From NCBI GenBank assembly GCA_037043235.1, contig JAWRVZ010000093.1, positions 2,283,001 to 2,347,000 on the forward strand: DNA of 64,000 nt. Direction: 5' to 3'. The notes under the pieces are model-generated. The model was not told the origin of the DNA, made no database searches, and was given only the letters and a program-made list of their open reading frames with translations. Position numbers and translations under genes: made by a program. This document shows positions 12,627 to 28,182 of the stretch, piece after piece (positions within the stretch are counted from its first letter, which is position 1; each line of letters starts with the position of its first letter). This DNA comes from Rhodeus uyekii. Lineage: Eukaryota > Chordata > Actinopteri > Cypriniformes > Acheilognathidae.

Positions 12627-13370
12627 GAGATTATGTTTGAAAGCTATTCATCGCCTTTACAAGAGTGTGAACTTCTGTATCACTGCAGTGTGCTATAGCC
12701 CCTGACAAAATATGTTCTGACATGTAAAAACACGCACATAGATTTTAGCACACTAAAGTAGGAGAACATCTAATTGTATATTGTGTCGCTTTGATAGAAC
12801 ATTTATTAATCATTTCAAATGTATGTTTGTCAAAAGAAAAATATTTATAGATTTATAAATGACACATTTATAAAAGGACACATGCAAAAAGTTTTTACAA
12901 ATGTAAGGAAAGCCACTTGGTTACATTACTGATCACTTCTAAATTAACAGTGTTGGTCATCAGACTGTTTTAGAAAATGTTTAAAATGTTAAAAATATTA
13001 CAAATCAGCTACAAAATGTTTCTGATTCTTTCTGTCAGACACTAACTAACTTCTATACACTAAATCAGAAGATGATGTTTTTTTCTGCAATAATGGATGC
13101 TCTCTTCCCTTGCCAGATTCACAAACACCTTCAAAATAAATGGTTAAATAAATGTTTTTCATTCTTTTGTGTTTTTAACATTGATCTTATCGATGTGTTT
13201 CAGAAAGAACATCCCCAAACAACACGTCCTCTAGTTGAGAAGAATACGGAATGGCGTGTGTGGGCAAGGACTGAAAAATGCTTCTGATTCTTTGTGTTTG
13301 ACACAAACATTTACCTATAGCTCAGTGACTACTGATCCTGGTGGAAATACACACAGACACATACATACAT

Positions 13371-13405
<35 letters not shown>

Positions 13406-13437
13406 TAAACTTGATGAGTGAGTATTGTCATTGTGAG

Positions 13438-13592
<155 letters not shown>

Positions 13593-13756
13593 TTTGCCCA
13601 ATCACTACTGTAACAAGTTTTTGAGACTGTAGGTGGAAACTGTAACCAATACATTTTTTACACATTTTTCAGATGCACTTACACATGTTTGCACCTTTTT
13701 GCAAGCAAGTTATTAAAAGACAATCAGTGGTAAACAACAAACAATAAATATGTATA

Positions 13757-13975
13757 TAAACTCAGCAAAAAAAAAAAGAAAGGTCCCTTTTTCAGGACTG
13801 TGTATTTCAACAATAATGTTGTAAAAATCCAAATAACTTTACAGATCTTCAATGTAAAAGGTTCAAACAATGTTTTCCATGCATGTTCAATTAACGATAA
13901 TCAATTAATTAACATGCACCTGTGGAATGGTCATTAAGAACTTAACAGCTTACAGAGAGTAGGCATTTCAGTTCT
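13757..13975 (+). mobile_element. Tc1-like element 5' end
   Basis: The stretch starting ACTCAGCAAAAAAAAAAAGA, followed by a GTCCCTTTTTCAGGAC segment and then ACATGCACCTGTGGAATGGT, is recognisable as the 5' terminal and untranslated part of a common fish Tc1-like transposon. It breaks off before the transposase start. Confidence 0.6.
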
Positions 13976-14415
13976 AAAAATCGGGGATCACGTTATCAGA
14001 GAAGAAAAAAATAATAATGTACGCAGATAAAACGATAATAATAAATACTATTCCATTTAAAAATAAAAGAAGTATAATTTTATTGTGGCTTGAAATGAAG
14101 ATTAAATTAGTCCACCTGATTTTCCAAAAAACTGTTTTTGAGTTGAAAAGGGGATTTAAAACGTTGGTTGCATAGTTCCTGAAAATCAGTACAAAGTCTT
14201 TTCTGTGTGTTCTGTTGTGGGAACAAATTATTTTGTGGCCATGATATCTTGTTTTTCTCACACGCATGTAATTTGGGAAGCTCTGAAAAAGTTACTAATC
14301 TCACAAATTTCTGTATGGAAAAACTATTACAGTAGAGGGAGTGGTTTATCGTGGTTTCTAGATGACCAAACAAAATAAAAAAGGTGAATTTATGGGCGTG
14401 CTCTAGTGTTTGCTC

Positions 14416-14423
14416 CTTATAAG
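14416..14423 (+). promoter_or_regulatory. TATA-like box of unit C TCAF gene
   Basis: CTTATAAG lies about 30 bp before a short sequence that behaves as a noncoding first exon. Inferred from position only. Confidence 0.4.
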
Positions 14424-14446
14424 TGAGCGACAGTCATAGCCACAAA

Positions 14447-14517
14447 CACATTCTCTCAGTAGTTACACAAAGCTAAGAAGGAAAGCTATTTGAGGTTGTT
14501 TGTATCTACAGATACAG
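14447..14517 (+). other. Putative noncoding 5' exon of TCAF gene
   Basis: This stretch ends in CAG followed by a good donor (GTGAGTG) at 14518. It is paired with an acceptor (TTGTTTTTTAG) ending at 14670, after which the 5' leader runs to the ATG at 14785. The upstream limit is a guess from the TATA-like motif. Unit B lacks a counterpart. Confidence 0.45.
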
Positions 14518-14784
14518 GTGAGTGTGGCACATTGAATATAAAGTTTACATATGTTGTCGTAATTGGTAATGAATGTAAAGTTTAAACTGTTTATTTCAGA
14601 TTTTTGTATAGCACTATATATTAAATGTAATTCTTAAATATATAACATACAACCTTATTTTGTTTTTTAGGACTGAAAATCAATCTTTATCATTTTTCTG
14701 CATCACAAACGCAGACCGTGTAAAACTGACTGTTAGTTAAGAGTGATTTATATGAATTCACTTACTATACAGAGCTAATCCACC

Positions 14785-17700
14785 ATGGCACGTGAACAGG
14801 ACTACTCCACTCTCATGGCTGGGCTGCAGGAGCTTGATTTCCAAGGAAATGCAGTGCCCAGTGATCTTGTACTAATAGGTGACAGTAGCTGACAACTTGA
14901 AGAACCGTCCCATCAAAATTGAGCTAGGAGACTTTCGGAATGGATTAGCTGTATATATCAGAGATGCTTACAGTGTGGAGACCTGTGCAAAAGATCTGAT
15001 TGCTTTCCTCAAAGCTGGAGGAGGTTTGATCATTGCTGGCCAAGCCTGGAGCTGGTCTAATAATCATCCACAAGGAAACACTTTAAAGAACTTCCCAGGA
15101 AACAAGGTATCCAGTGTTGCAGGGATTTACTTCTCTGAACACCCAGGAGAAGTTGGCAAGTTTCCTGTTCCAAGAAATATTCCTTCTAATTGTCTTGCTG
15201 TAAAGTAAGTTCAGTATATTTTTTTCTTTTTACCCATTCCTAAATAAAACATGCATTTCATCATCTGTCTTGTCTATTTTTCAGAATAGGCAAAGACTTC
15301 AAAGATGATCTAGAGTTCCTGCTACAAGGTGTGTCCGAGTTTGACACTCAAGGAGATTCTCTAGCTTCTGAGGTGATGGTGCACGGACCATTAGCATTTC
15401 CCATCGCAGTCACTCCAGCTGGAAAATCATTCATTGCTGGTGCCTATTATGGACAAGGTCGAGTAATTCTGGTATCCCAAGAAAGCTACATGGGCCAGGA
15501 CTCTCTGTCCACATTCATGATCAATGCTATCAAATGGCTCAATGAGGGTCGGAAAGGTGTTGTTGGGATCATGCCCAAACTCAAAGCAGCCCACAGGGTA
15601 CTTAGCAAATCAGGTTTAGATTGCCAGTTAACTGGCTTCAGAAAAGATCTAAGCGTGTATGTCTGCACTTCCTACAGTGATGCCCAATGTGCAGAGATCC
15701 AAGAATTTGTTGCTGAAGGTGGAGGCCTTCTGATTGGGGGTCATGCTTGGTATTGGGCCCAGAAACACCGTGGCTGCAATGTGATGACCGAATACCCAGG
15801 AAATCACATTCTTAATAAGATGGGATTGTGTCTCTTAGGCAGCACCTTGGATGGAGGGTTATATAAGGCCCCAGAAATAGAGCATAGTTCTAGGAAAGGG
15901 TACCACTTTCGCACCATGTTGCAGCGGTTTGCTGAACATGTAAGCCTGGGGCGAGAATTGACTGATCATGAACAGGGCTGCTTGAAGCAGCTGGGCAGCG
16001 ACTGTGCCAGTTACCTAAGTATGCGTTCTCATGACTGTGCCGCATACACTTCAGTGGTAGCACTTCTTAGTGACATGGTGAAGAAGGTAGGCGTTCCACA
16101 GGTGTGCAGTAATTGTCCTGTTGAATGTGCCAAAGACCACCTGATGCTCCATGTTGGGACTGAGTTATACAAAGTGTCCCCTAATCCTGATGCTCTTCTT
16201 CCATACATCATCAAGAACAGGGTCAACTTGCCCACTGTGTCTAATGCAAGAGTTCGGATCAGTGCAAACACAGCAGGTATGAAAGATTTCTTGCCAAATG
16301 TAGGAGGAAAATGTTATTCCTTGTTTACATTTTATGAATTTGAGAACTATAAAATGATTTTTTTCAGGTGGGGGAGAATGGATAAGCACAGGCTTATATC
16401 TTTCTCCTGGTATGAAGACATCTATAGCAATACCTCCAGAGATTGTTGGGAAAAATTGGAAGGTAATCAATAAAGTCTAATAATTACATGTTTCCAATCA
16501 AAGAACAGTGCTATATGGAATATAATTGTCATTCTAGATACAACTTTATTACTCATGGAGCTTGGAGACCATGTCATTAACATGAGGAGATACTCTATGT
16601 AGGTGCAGCTTGGTTGCCAGACAGATAACATTGGTAAAGCAAAAGTCCTGAAACGGGCTCCTGTGGTCCATGAGCGATTTCCATTGGACACAAAAATGGT
16701 CCAGATCTGCAATCTGTGGGGAGGACTCATCTACCTAATAGCACCTCCCCAGAGCAAAGTGGATGAGGTGGAAATTGTCGTGCAGGTCTCGGTACAGGCT
16801 CCATACTTCAAATCTGGTAAATATTCTAAGTTAAATATGTTAGATATGTTCTATATTTAGCATCACAGTAAGGTTTCTTTTCAGTAATTTTACGGTATAT
16901 AGTAAAGCCTGTTTTGTCCCTCAGGAAAAACAAGTGTAGATGACTGGGTGAGCAGGATCCGTTCGGCACCTGCCCCATGGGCAGAACTTGAGTTTGAGAA
17001 TATCATCATCACATTAGAATCAGACTTTATAAGGAATCTAGACCGTCCTGATGAGGTGGCTACACTCTGGGATACCATAATGAAAAGCATAGCTGACCTT
17101 GCAGCCAAGCCTGCCAAGTTACCCTGCAAGGAGCGGTTTGTTGCAGAAGTTCAGATCTCTGCAGGTCAGTGCTACTATTGCTGAGATAAAGAACCATTAC
17201 TATTAGAATCATGGCATTATTATCAATTATATCCTCATAATCCTGACTATAATACCATCCTCCCCTCAGGTTTCATGCATTCTGGATATCCCATCATGAT
17301 GCACTCCGAGTCTGCCCCAGAACTAGTAAACGTAAAGGAAGCCTATAAAAAGGGTCTTTGGGGACCCATTCATGAGTTGGGTCATAACCAGCAGCGTGGA
17401 GTTTGGGAGTTCCCTCCACACACCACTGAGTGCACCTGTAACCTGTGGTCAGTGTATGTTCATGAGGAAGTGCTACGATTGAATAGAGCTAATGCTCATC
17501 CAAACATGACTTTAAAAAAACGTCAAGCTCGAGCCAAGATGTATCACAACGGTGGTAAGGATTTAAAAACCTGGAGAGTGTGGACGGCGCTCGAGACTTA
17601 CATGCAGGTATGAACAGACTGCACATAATGTTTTAATAGTTTGTTTAAATGCATGTGTTTAATTTTTTTTTTTGGATAATCTACATTTTTGATTACATCA

Positions 17701-18799
17701 TCATTGTCAGTGTTGTACCATATTTTCCCGCATATAACCCACAGACGCAGATAACCCGCACCCTTATATAACCCGCACCCATAAAATTATGAACTTTTTT
17801 GCGTCAGTTCACATTTCAAATTTTTAATTTTGCTCGCATGACGTCAATTATCCATAACTGTTCAGGCTCGGTACACAGTGCTTGTGCGTGAAATTCAAAC
17901 AATAAGAAAACAAACACAAGTCAGAATCAGAACAAAAAGAAAAAGCAGTCTCTCCCACCGTGCAGGAGCTCGTCCCTTAAGAAGCGATTCTACAGGTGTT
18001 GATCATTGGATGAGATGAGAAGAGCCTGCCCTTATGGCAGCACAGCCAATCACATCTTCTTGCATGATTGACAGGTCAGACAGCAAATCAACGCCAGCTG
18101 TCAGAGTGATAGTACAAGCGCTAGAGTACAAGCCTTACAAGAAAGAAAAACAGAAAGAAAATGTGGTAAAAAAAAAAACACTTACATCCTTAGGAATGTA
18201 ACAAACTTATTGAAATATTATTACATGTAAAAGATTGTGATATAGCCCCCCCCCCCCCTGCGAGGTTTGTAAAATCTGGTATAACCCACGGGTTACATGC
18301 GTCAAAATATGGTGATCATTGTGAGAGAGATTAAAGAAATAATGGATTATTTTTTAACACTGGAAAGAATAATTTACACTTGTTTTTTTTTTCAAAGTAT
18401 TTTTTATTGAGGATTTTGACATTTAAAAAAATAAAAAATTAAAGTCTTATTTGAGATATCAAAATGTAATTGTATATGTAATTGTATATGTGCATGTATG
18501 TATGTTCATCCATGTATATCTTCCATGATCTGCCATCATATTTTTTGGTTTTCAAGCTTCAGGAAAAATTTGGCTGGGATGCTTTCAAGAAAGTTTTTGC
18601 TGCCTACCATACCATGAAGGGAGTGCCAGATGACAATGCAGGCAAGATGAATCTTTATGCTCAGACCTTCTCCAAGGTGGTCAACCTGAATTTGTCCCCG
18701 TTCTTCAAAGCGTGGGGTTGGCCCATCCAACCCAGCACAGAACAGAAGATCTCTCATCTCCCTGAGTGGAGTGACCATCCAATGTGCCAGTACGCATAA
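14785..18799 (+). CDS. TRPM8 channel-associated factor (TCAF)-like, exon 1 frameshifted
   Basis: TCAF (FAM115) proteins bind TRPM8-type channels and alter their gating and surface delivery, and carry a C-terminal peptidase M60-like domain. Exons: 14785-15204, 15285-16276, 16368-16462, 16603-16816, 16925-17164, 17270-17607, 18557-18799; all splice sites are GT-AG and phases agree. Repeated GGGLIIAGQAW and GGGLLIGGHAW motifs mark the N-terminal half. Exon 6 has the zinc-peptidase motif HELGH at 17371-17385, followed by a TTEC segment. The gene ends in HPMCQYA and TAA, with AATAAA at 19003. Exon 1 lacks 197 bp present in unit B (junction about 14882), which shifts the frame to a TGA at 14890-14892. 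Without that loss the length would be about 912 residues, as expected for the family. It may be a recent pseudogene, a polymorphic allele or an assembly error. Confidence 0.87.
17718..18312. mobile_element. TIR DNA transposon (non-autonomous) in TCAF intron 6
   Basis: The ends are inverted copies: CCATATTTTCCCGCATATAA on the left and, inverted, CCATATTTTGACGCATGTAA on the right. The left flank is TA and the right TG, compatible with a decayed TA duplication. The interior repeats AACCCGCACCC-like motifs and includes a C9-10 run near 18247. No transposase frame is seen. The superfamily is uncertain, with Tc1/mariner-Tigger the closest by TA target. Confidence 0.65.
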
Positions 18800-19002
18800 G
18801 AACATCTCAGATAGCTTTAAAAATCTACAGTGCCATTTTTTATGTAATTGAGGGGTAAGATTAAGTATAAAAGAAGATATGTTTATCTGGAATTTCATGG
18901 ACATTGTTGTATTAATCTCTTTCATTTTAGTGAATAAGTGTGTTGATTAATTTCACTGACATAAACTTTAAAAAAATGTAAATTCTGAATATTCATGTTT
19001 TT

Positions 19003-19008
19003 AATAAA
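19003..19008 (+). terminator. Poly(A) signal of TCAF gene
   Basis: AATAAA lies 204 bp after the TCAF stop codon. It is conserved at about 4489 downstream of the unit A fragment. Confidence 0.5.
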
Positions 19009-19262
19009 ATGTGGTTAAATGGTGAGTGGGCTTAAAATTAAGTATAACCTGAATATGCATGTTAATAACAACATATACATAATACTAAAATCTACATGTA
19101 TTTACTACAATTAATAAACTATCAGTATGGCATGACACTTTGTATTGGTGTATTTCCCTTTCTTATCCAAGAGAATAAATCATATATATTATTATAAAAG
19201 ATACTGAATGGTGCATAATGTTATGTGATTTGAAATGACAGAGTTAAACTCTATTGCTAAAG

Positions 19263-19268
19263 TTTATT
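19263..19268 (-). terminator. Poly(A) signal of ENDOD1-like gene
   Basis: AATAAA on the minus strand lies 14 bp beyond the ENDOD1-like stop codon at 19282-19284. Confidence 0.5.
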
Positions 19269-19281
19269 TGAATATGTTAAT

Positions 19282-23631
<4,350 letters not shown>

Positions 23632-23670
23632 AATGCAACAGGCTTAACACAACTGATTCGCCTTATAACT

Positions 23671-23679
23671 CTTTTATAG
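23671..23679 (-). promoter_or_regulatory. TATA box of ENDOD1-like gene
   Basis: CTATAAAAG on the minus strand lies 40 bp upstream of the ATG at 23631, so the 5' UTR would be very short. A second TATAA-like motif lies 10 bp closer to the gene. Confidence 0.6.
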
Positions 23680-23805
23680 CCCTTTTATCACTCCTCTCTG
23701 TTTTCCCTCCCCATGACTGTTAGCATTACAGATAAGTAAGATTACATAGTAGATCCAAATTTAGCAGTTGTTGATTACATGGTTAAATTAAGGGTTAGGT
23801 TAAAC

Positions 23806-24120
23806 ACATTAAAGAGTTATTTCACCCAAAAACGCTGTCATTTACTTACCTTCTTGTCCCACCTTGTTGTAATTCATCTTTGAAACACTAATGAAGGTAT
23901 TGTAATCCTGAGTTTTAATTTCTTAATATTTGGATTTCTTTAGTTCCGAACTGGCATAAAGTTGCCACTTCAATAAGTTCATAAAGAGATCATAAAACTA
24001 ATTCATAATTGAACTGTACTAAACCACTCGATTCATATGAATAATTACGATCTTTATTATTATAACAGTCTATAATTAGAATTATAATCTCTTTATGAAC
24101 TTTTTGAAGGTAAAAAAAGG
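23806..24120. mobile_element. Degenerate Angel-like MITE
   Basis: The left end TTAAAGAGTTATTTCACCCA resembles the TTAAAGGG(A/T)TAGTTCACCC terminus also seen at 38178 and 28183. The interior shares GTTCATAAAGAGATCATAAA with the 38178 copy, and it carries that motif again inverted near 24088. The right end is not preserved. Confidence 0.5.
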
Positions 24121-24244
24121 TAGTTGCGTGGACTGTCAATGGAGGCGTTTCATTTAAAACATGTTAATTTATATTTCGAGGATAAACTAAAAGTCTTATG
24201 GGTTTAAATAAATGATCAAACAAATGTATGTGTGCATGTATTCT

Positions 24245-24284
<40 letters not shown>

Positions 24285-25635
24285 TTTCCCATGACTTCCC
24301 TGTGGGAAGAGCACTGGTGTCTGACCTTGATGTAACCAGAGAAAGGCTCTGATTAACAGATAAAAATGTCTCTTACAACTGGGGACCTCAGTTTTTGCTT
24401 ACTGTTCACATTCCCCAAGGCACATTGAAAGGTAAATCAAGGACAACTGTTATTTTTAGTAGTGGGCATGTTTAATTTCTGGCCAAAAATATCAAAGGAG
24501 ATAAGGTAAACAAATATGGCTATGATGGAGGGACTTAAACTCTAATATCTCCCTGGAATAAAGCAAAGGATTTCAATCAAATTTAGTAATGATAAATCAT
24601 ATGTTTTAAGAAATAAAGGTGGTAGATCATGTTAAAAAATGTTATTTTAGTATTATTTAAAGCATGGAGTAATATTTTGAATGAACTTTTATTTGTTTAT
24701 TTTGTTCATTTAAATTTTAGATGGTTAAGGTAGTGTTTACATGGACTTACAGTGACGTAACAATGAGTTAAGGTTAGGTTTAGTATTAGTACCTATTTAT
24801 TACCTGGCTATTATTATAATAAGTGAACCAGGAGCACAAAATGAAGTGCTACAGTTTTGGGTTACACCTTATTTAAGGTGCTACAGTTTAATTATGCATT
24901 TGAGTACTGAGTAATAATAATTAACTTCATGTACTTACTTTAGGGTTGAGCACTGAGCAATAATAGTTAACTTCATGTACTTGCTTTAGGGTTAGGGTTA
25001 GTATTGGGGTTTGGTTCAGGTATAGTTGCATGTAATTATCCATAATTTATAGTTATTGCTACAGTAACTACACGTAGCGTTCAACAAGAACACTGCAAAA
25101 TAAAGTATTATTCAGTTTTTGTTTTGTTTGTTTTTTTTATCTCTATTTATCCTTCATTTGTATTTAATTCCATTTAGCTTTAAATAAATTAAAGCAATTA
25201 ATAAAAAATATTTTGTTAGTGTTGTATAATAGCCTAACACTATGGTTAAATGACTCGGGATTGGGTCAATATTATAAAAACAACCTAAAATGACAGATTT
25301 CATTATGTGAAATTGTCATTATGATAAATGTGCCTGTTATCAAATACTTGTTTCAATAAAGTGGGAGGAGGATGGGGAACTGTGATTTAAAAAATAAAAT
25401 CAAATAAAAAAGACCAGCATGCATTTCTGGATATTGCTAGTTAGTGCATCAGAATAGTATCCATGTTGTGCAAGTTGTGACAAACACTAGATGGCAGAAT
25501 TGTGACAGATTTCATGTTTTTTCTTTCTTTCCTTCTATTTTTTTAGATTTTGAATTACAACTCAGCAGGACCAAGGGCCTCAGATTCCTTCAGCATATAT
25601 AAAAAGCTAGAAAAAAAGAGTTAAGTAGAGTTTAA
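24121..25635. other. Intergenic, AT-rich, no gene seen
   Basis: It contains a (TG)n run at 24248-24282. A probable non-autonomous DNA transposon lies at about 24863-25115 (left GGTTACACCTTATTT, right AAAATAAAGTATT, with internal tandem ACTTCATGTACTT segments). No conserved frame was found. Confidence 0.4.
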
Positions 25636-25637
25636 AG

Positions 25638-25639
<2 letters not shown>

Positions 25640-25689
<50 letters not shown>

Positions 25690-25715
25690 GTGTGTGTGTG
25701 TGTGTGTGCGCGTGT
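25640..25715. repeat. (TA)n followed by (TG)n
   Basis: About 46 bp of TA repeat followed by a TG/CG run. The short Cys-Val open frame here is an artefact. Confidence 0.95.
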
Positions 25716-26269
25716 GTGTTTGCATATGTATGTATACGTATATGTACTTTATAATAACGTTTCCTTATTATATAGAGAGCGACACTGAATTAAAACTAAT
25801 TAACTATTCTAAAATTGCTCACATATCTGACAATCATGTTAAAACATTAGTGTTTCAGTATTCATTTTAGCCAAGTAGAAATGTGTGAGTTACATATAAA
25901 GCGTATATTATTTAAATAGATGTTTTAAAACTACAATCTCAAATATTAATGTGTCACAAGTTGGTTCAAGTTCAATACCACAGATATATATTTTAAAATA
26001 GTTCAATAAGGAACTCTTTGCGACAAGATGCTGCAGCTTCACAAAGCCACATATCTAAGATTTTCAGACCCTCGTGGAACGGGCCAAATTCAAACATCCT
26101 CCATCCACTCTCCTCTGTGTCCTTTAAGTCTATGCATTTCAGATTTATTCATACATTTCCAATATATTTATGCATGAGTTCTCTCCAATCACCCCTCCCT
26201 TCCTGCACACCCCATCCCATTACTGTAATCCATCACCCCAGCATCATCCGCCATGCAAGCAGCCCCTGA

Positions 26270-26283
26270 GTTGCCATGGCAAC
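26270..26283. promoter_or_regulatory. Perfect palindromic RFX X-box
   Basis: GTTGCCATGGCAAC is a perfect 14-bp palindrome equal to the strongest RFX-family X-box half-site pair. It lies in a locally GC-richer, non-repetitive stretch (about 26200-26400) with no recognised gene. Binding is inference. Confidence 0.45.
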
Positions 26284-26399
26284 CACCTCAGGCCCCAGCT
26301 CTTTGCAGCCGTGCTCTTATTGGAAGGAAGGCTCAGGCAGTCTGAGGCTGTCTGGTGGATGTGGTAATTGGCTTGGAGTCTCCAATCACCCCCACACCC

Positions 26400-27480
26400 C
26401 CCCACAAACACACACACACATGCTCACACACAAACTCAAATACATATGCACGAATATTGCTGCAGAATGCACGCACATTTTTTTATTTAGAACTGAACGT
26501 TATGGCCAGAATTCTGATCTTAGTGCAAATGGTTTTAAATTTAGTGGCTTAGACTGACGTATTGGAATTCAGATTGTTTTAACCAAAGGAAAATATGTTC
26601 TTGTAATGTGGCTCAAGGTACAGTGCTAAAATAAATCATTAAAATAGAATAAAAATAGTGTGTTCCAAATAGACTGTTTGCTGGTTAGTTAATTGTGTTA
26701 CTCCAAACAGGCAGGCAGAAGGTGCAAATATCAGTTTTATAATTCACTCTTCCAATTAAAAGCACAGATTTACAGTACAGCATGTCTGCTAGATTGGATG
26801 TCATTTATTAAGATGTAATGTTCGAGCTGTAGGAGAGAGGAAAAACAGCCTTATATTATCTAGCTAGCAAACAGCTACAGTCAGTCGGTTTCCTTTGCAC
26901 AAGAGCAGGAAGCATCTATTGATCAATATAATATTAAATATTAAAATTGTTATATGCACTTTTTTTTATACACATTAGTCAAGTCAAGGTATTTTGCACT
27001 AAGACAGTCATCATGTAGTTTTTCATGACTAATTTTACAGTTCCAAGGGACCTATTTACATGACGTCAAGTCCCACACACCGAACATTTATTGTACCATC
27101 TTGAAAATGCCCATTTTTTAGTAGAAGGAATAACTTTTTTCACATGTACTGTATCTTTAAAAGCAAACGAGCTGCTGCCACCCCAGTTTCTAGAAGAGGG
27201 CAGAGCCTTTACAGCTCTTACCTCAATGCTCTGCCAAAAACTAACAAAACATTTGTTTGGTTTTGATCATCATCTCGGTTTTGGTCACGCCCACGTGACA
27301 TCGCAGTTCTTCATCATCATAAAAGCTTATTACACCATGTGTTTCTAAAGCCATATCAGTCTAAACTTCTGATTTTCTAAGCACACACCCTGAAGCACGC
27401 ACACAGAAAGCTGAATGTCAGACGTTGTGTCCCGAGTGAGTATTATAAAAAGAGTGGTGACACCATTATAGGATGGTTGT
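26400..27480. other. Intergenic, no gene seen
   Basis: Unique-looking sequence with no spliced-gene signature. Short open frames here lack domains. A possible MITE remnant lies at about 27090-27340, ending in a CACGCCCACGTGACATC segment. Confidence 0.35.
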
Positions 27481-27717
27481 GTAGTGCAGACTCCTCAACT
27501 CAGTCACTTAACATCACGTGACTTCACTTCACTTCAGTATAAACATCCTCATACTGACATTGCACTGCACTTTCTGTTCTCTCGTTGTTACTGTGTAGGA
27601 ACCTGTTATTTGTACATTTCAGTTAAGCACATATTTATAAGCCTAATTCACTGCACAGTTTACTTCACTTATTTTATTCCACTTATTTTTATTTTTACTT
27701 GATTTATTTATAAGTCT

Positions 27718-27778
<61 letters not shown>

Positions 27779-27890
27779 GTACTTTTTATTCTATTCTATT
27801 ATAATTTCCTCTCTGTGTTTTTTGTAACGGACCTGTTTACATTCTGTATATAACTGTGTATGCGACAAATAAAAACTCTTGAATCTTGTA
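27480..27890 (+). mobile_element. Probable LINE 3' end
   Basis: A run of TTCACTTATTTTATTCCACTT-like sequence, interrupted by a (TA)n tract at 27722-27772, ends in TATGCGACAAATAAAAACTC. That is the AATAAA-containing terminus typical of fish LINE 3' ends. No coding part is present. Confidence 0.45.
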
Positions 27891-28084
27891 CACACACTGC
27901 TGACACACATTTACGTTTAAACGTAAATTTTACACAATAGGTTCACAATAGGCATGAGGGCGGGACAACTTGTCACTCACATGATCGACCAATAGCAAAC
28001 CACATCCGTACAAATAATTCCCATTGGACGAAATTAAGTCATACATTTTTTTCATGTTCAAAAGCCATTTTACTCACATATATT

Positions 28085-28129
<45 letters not shown>

Positions 28130-28182
28130 GTGTCACAATTGGGAACAAAATACCATCATACCATGTGTTTCAAGCCTCCTTT

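Noticed and set aside
16540..16602. An extra TCAF exon reading LLLMELGDHVINMRR
   Set aside because: It has no good acceptor and would break the phase with exon 4, whose acceptor at 16602 matches the family sequence VQLGCQTD directly.
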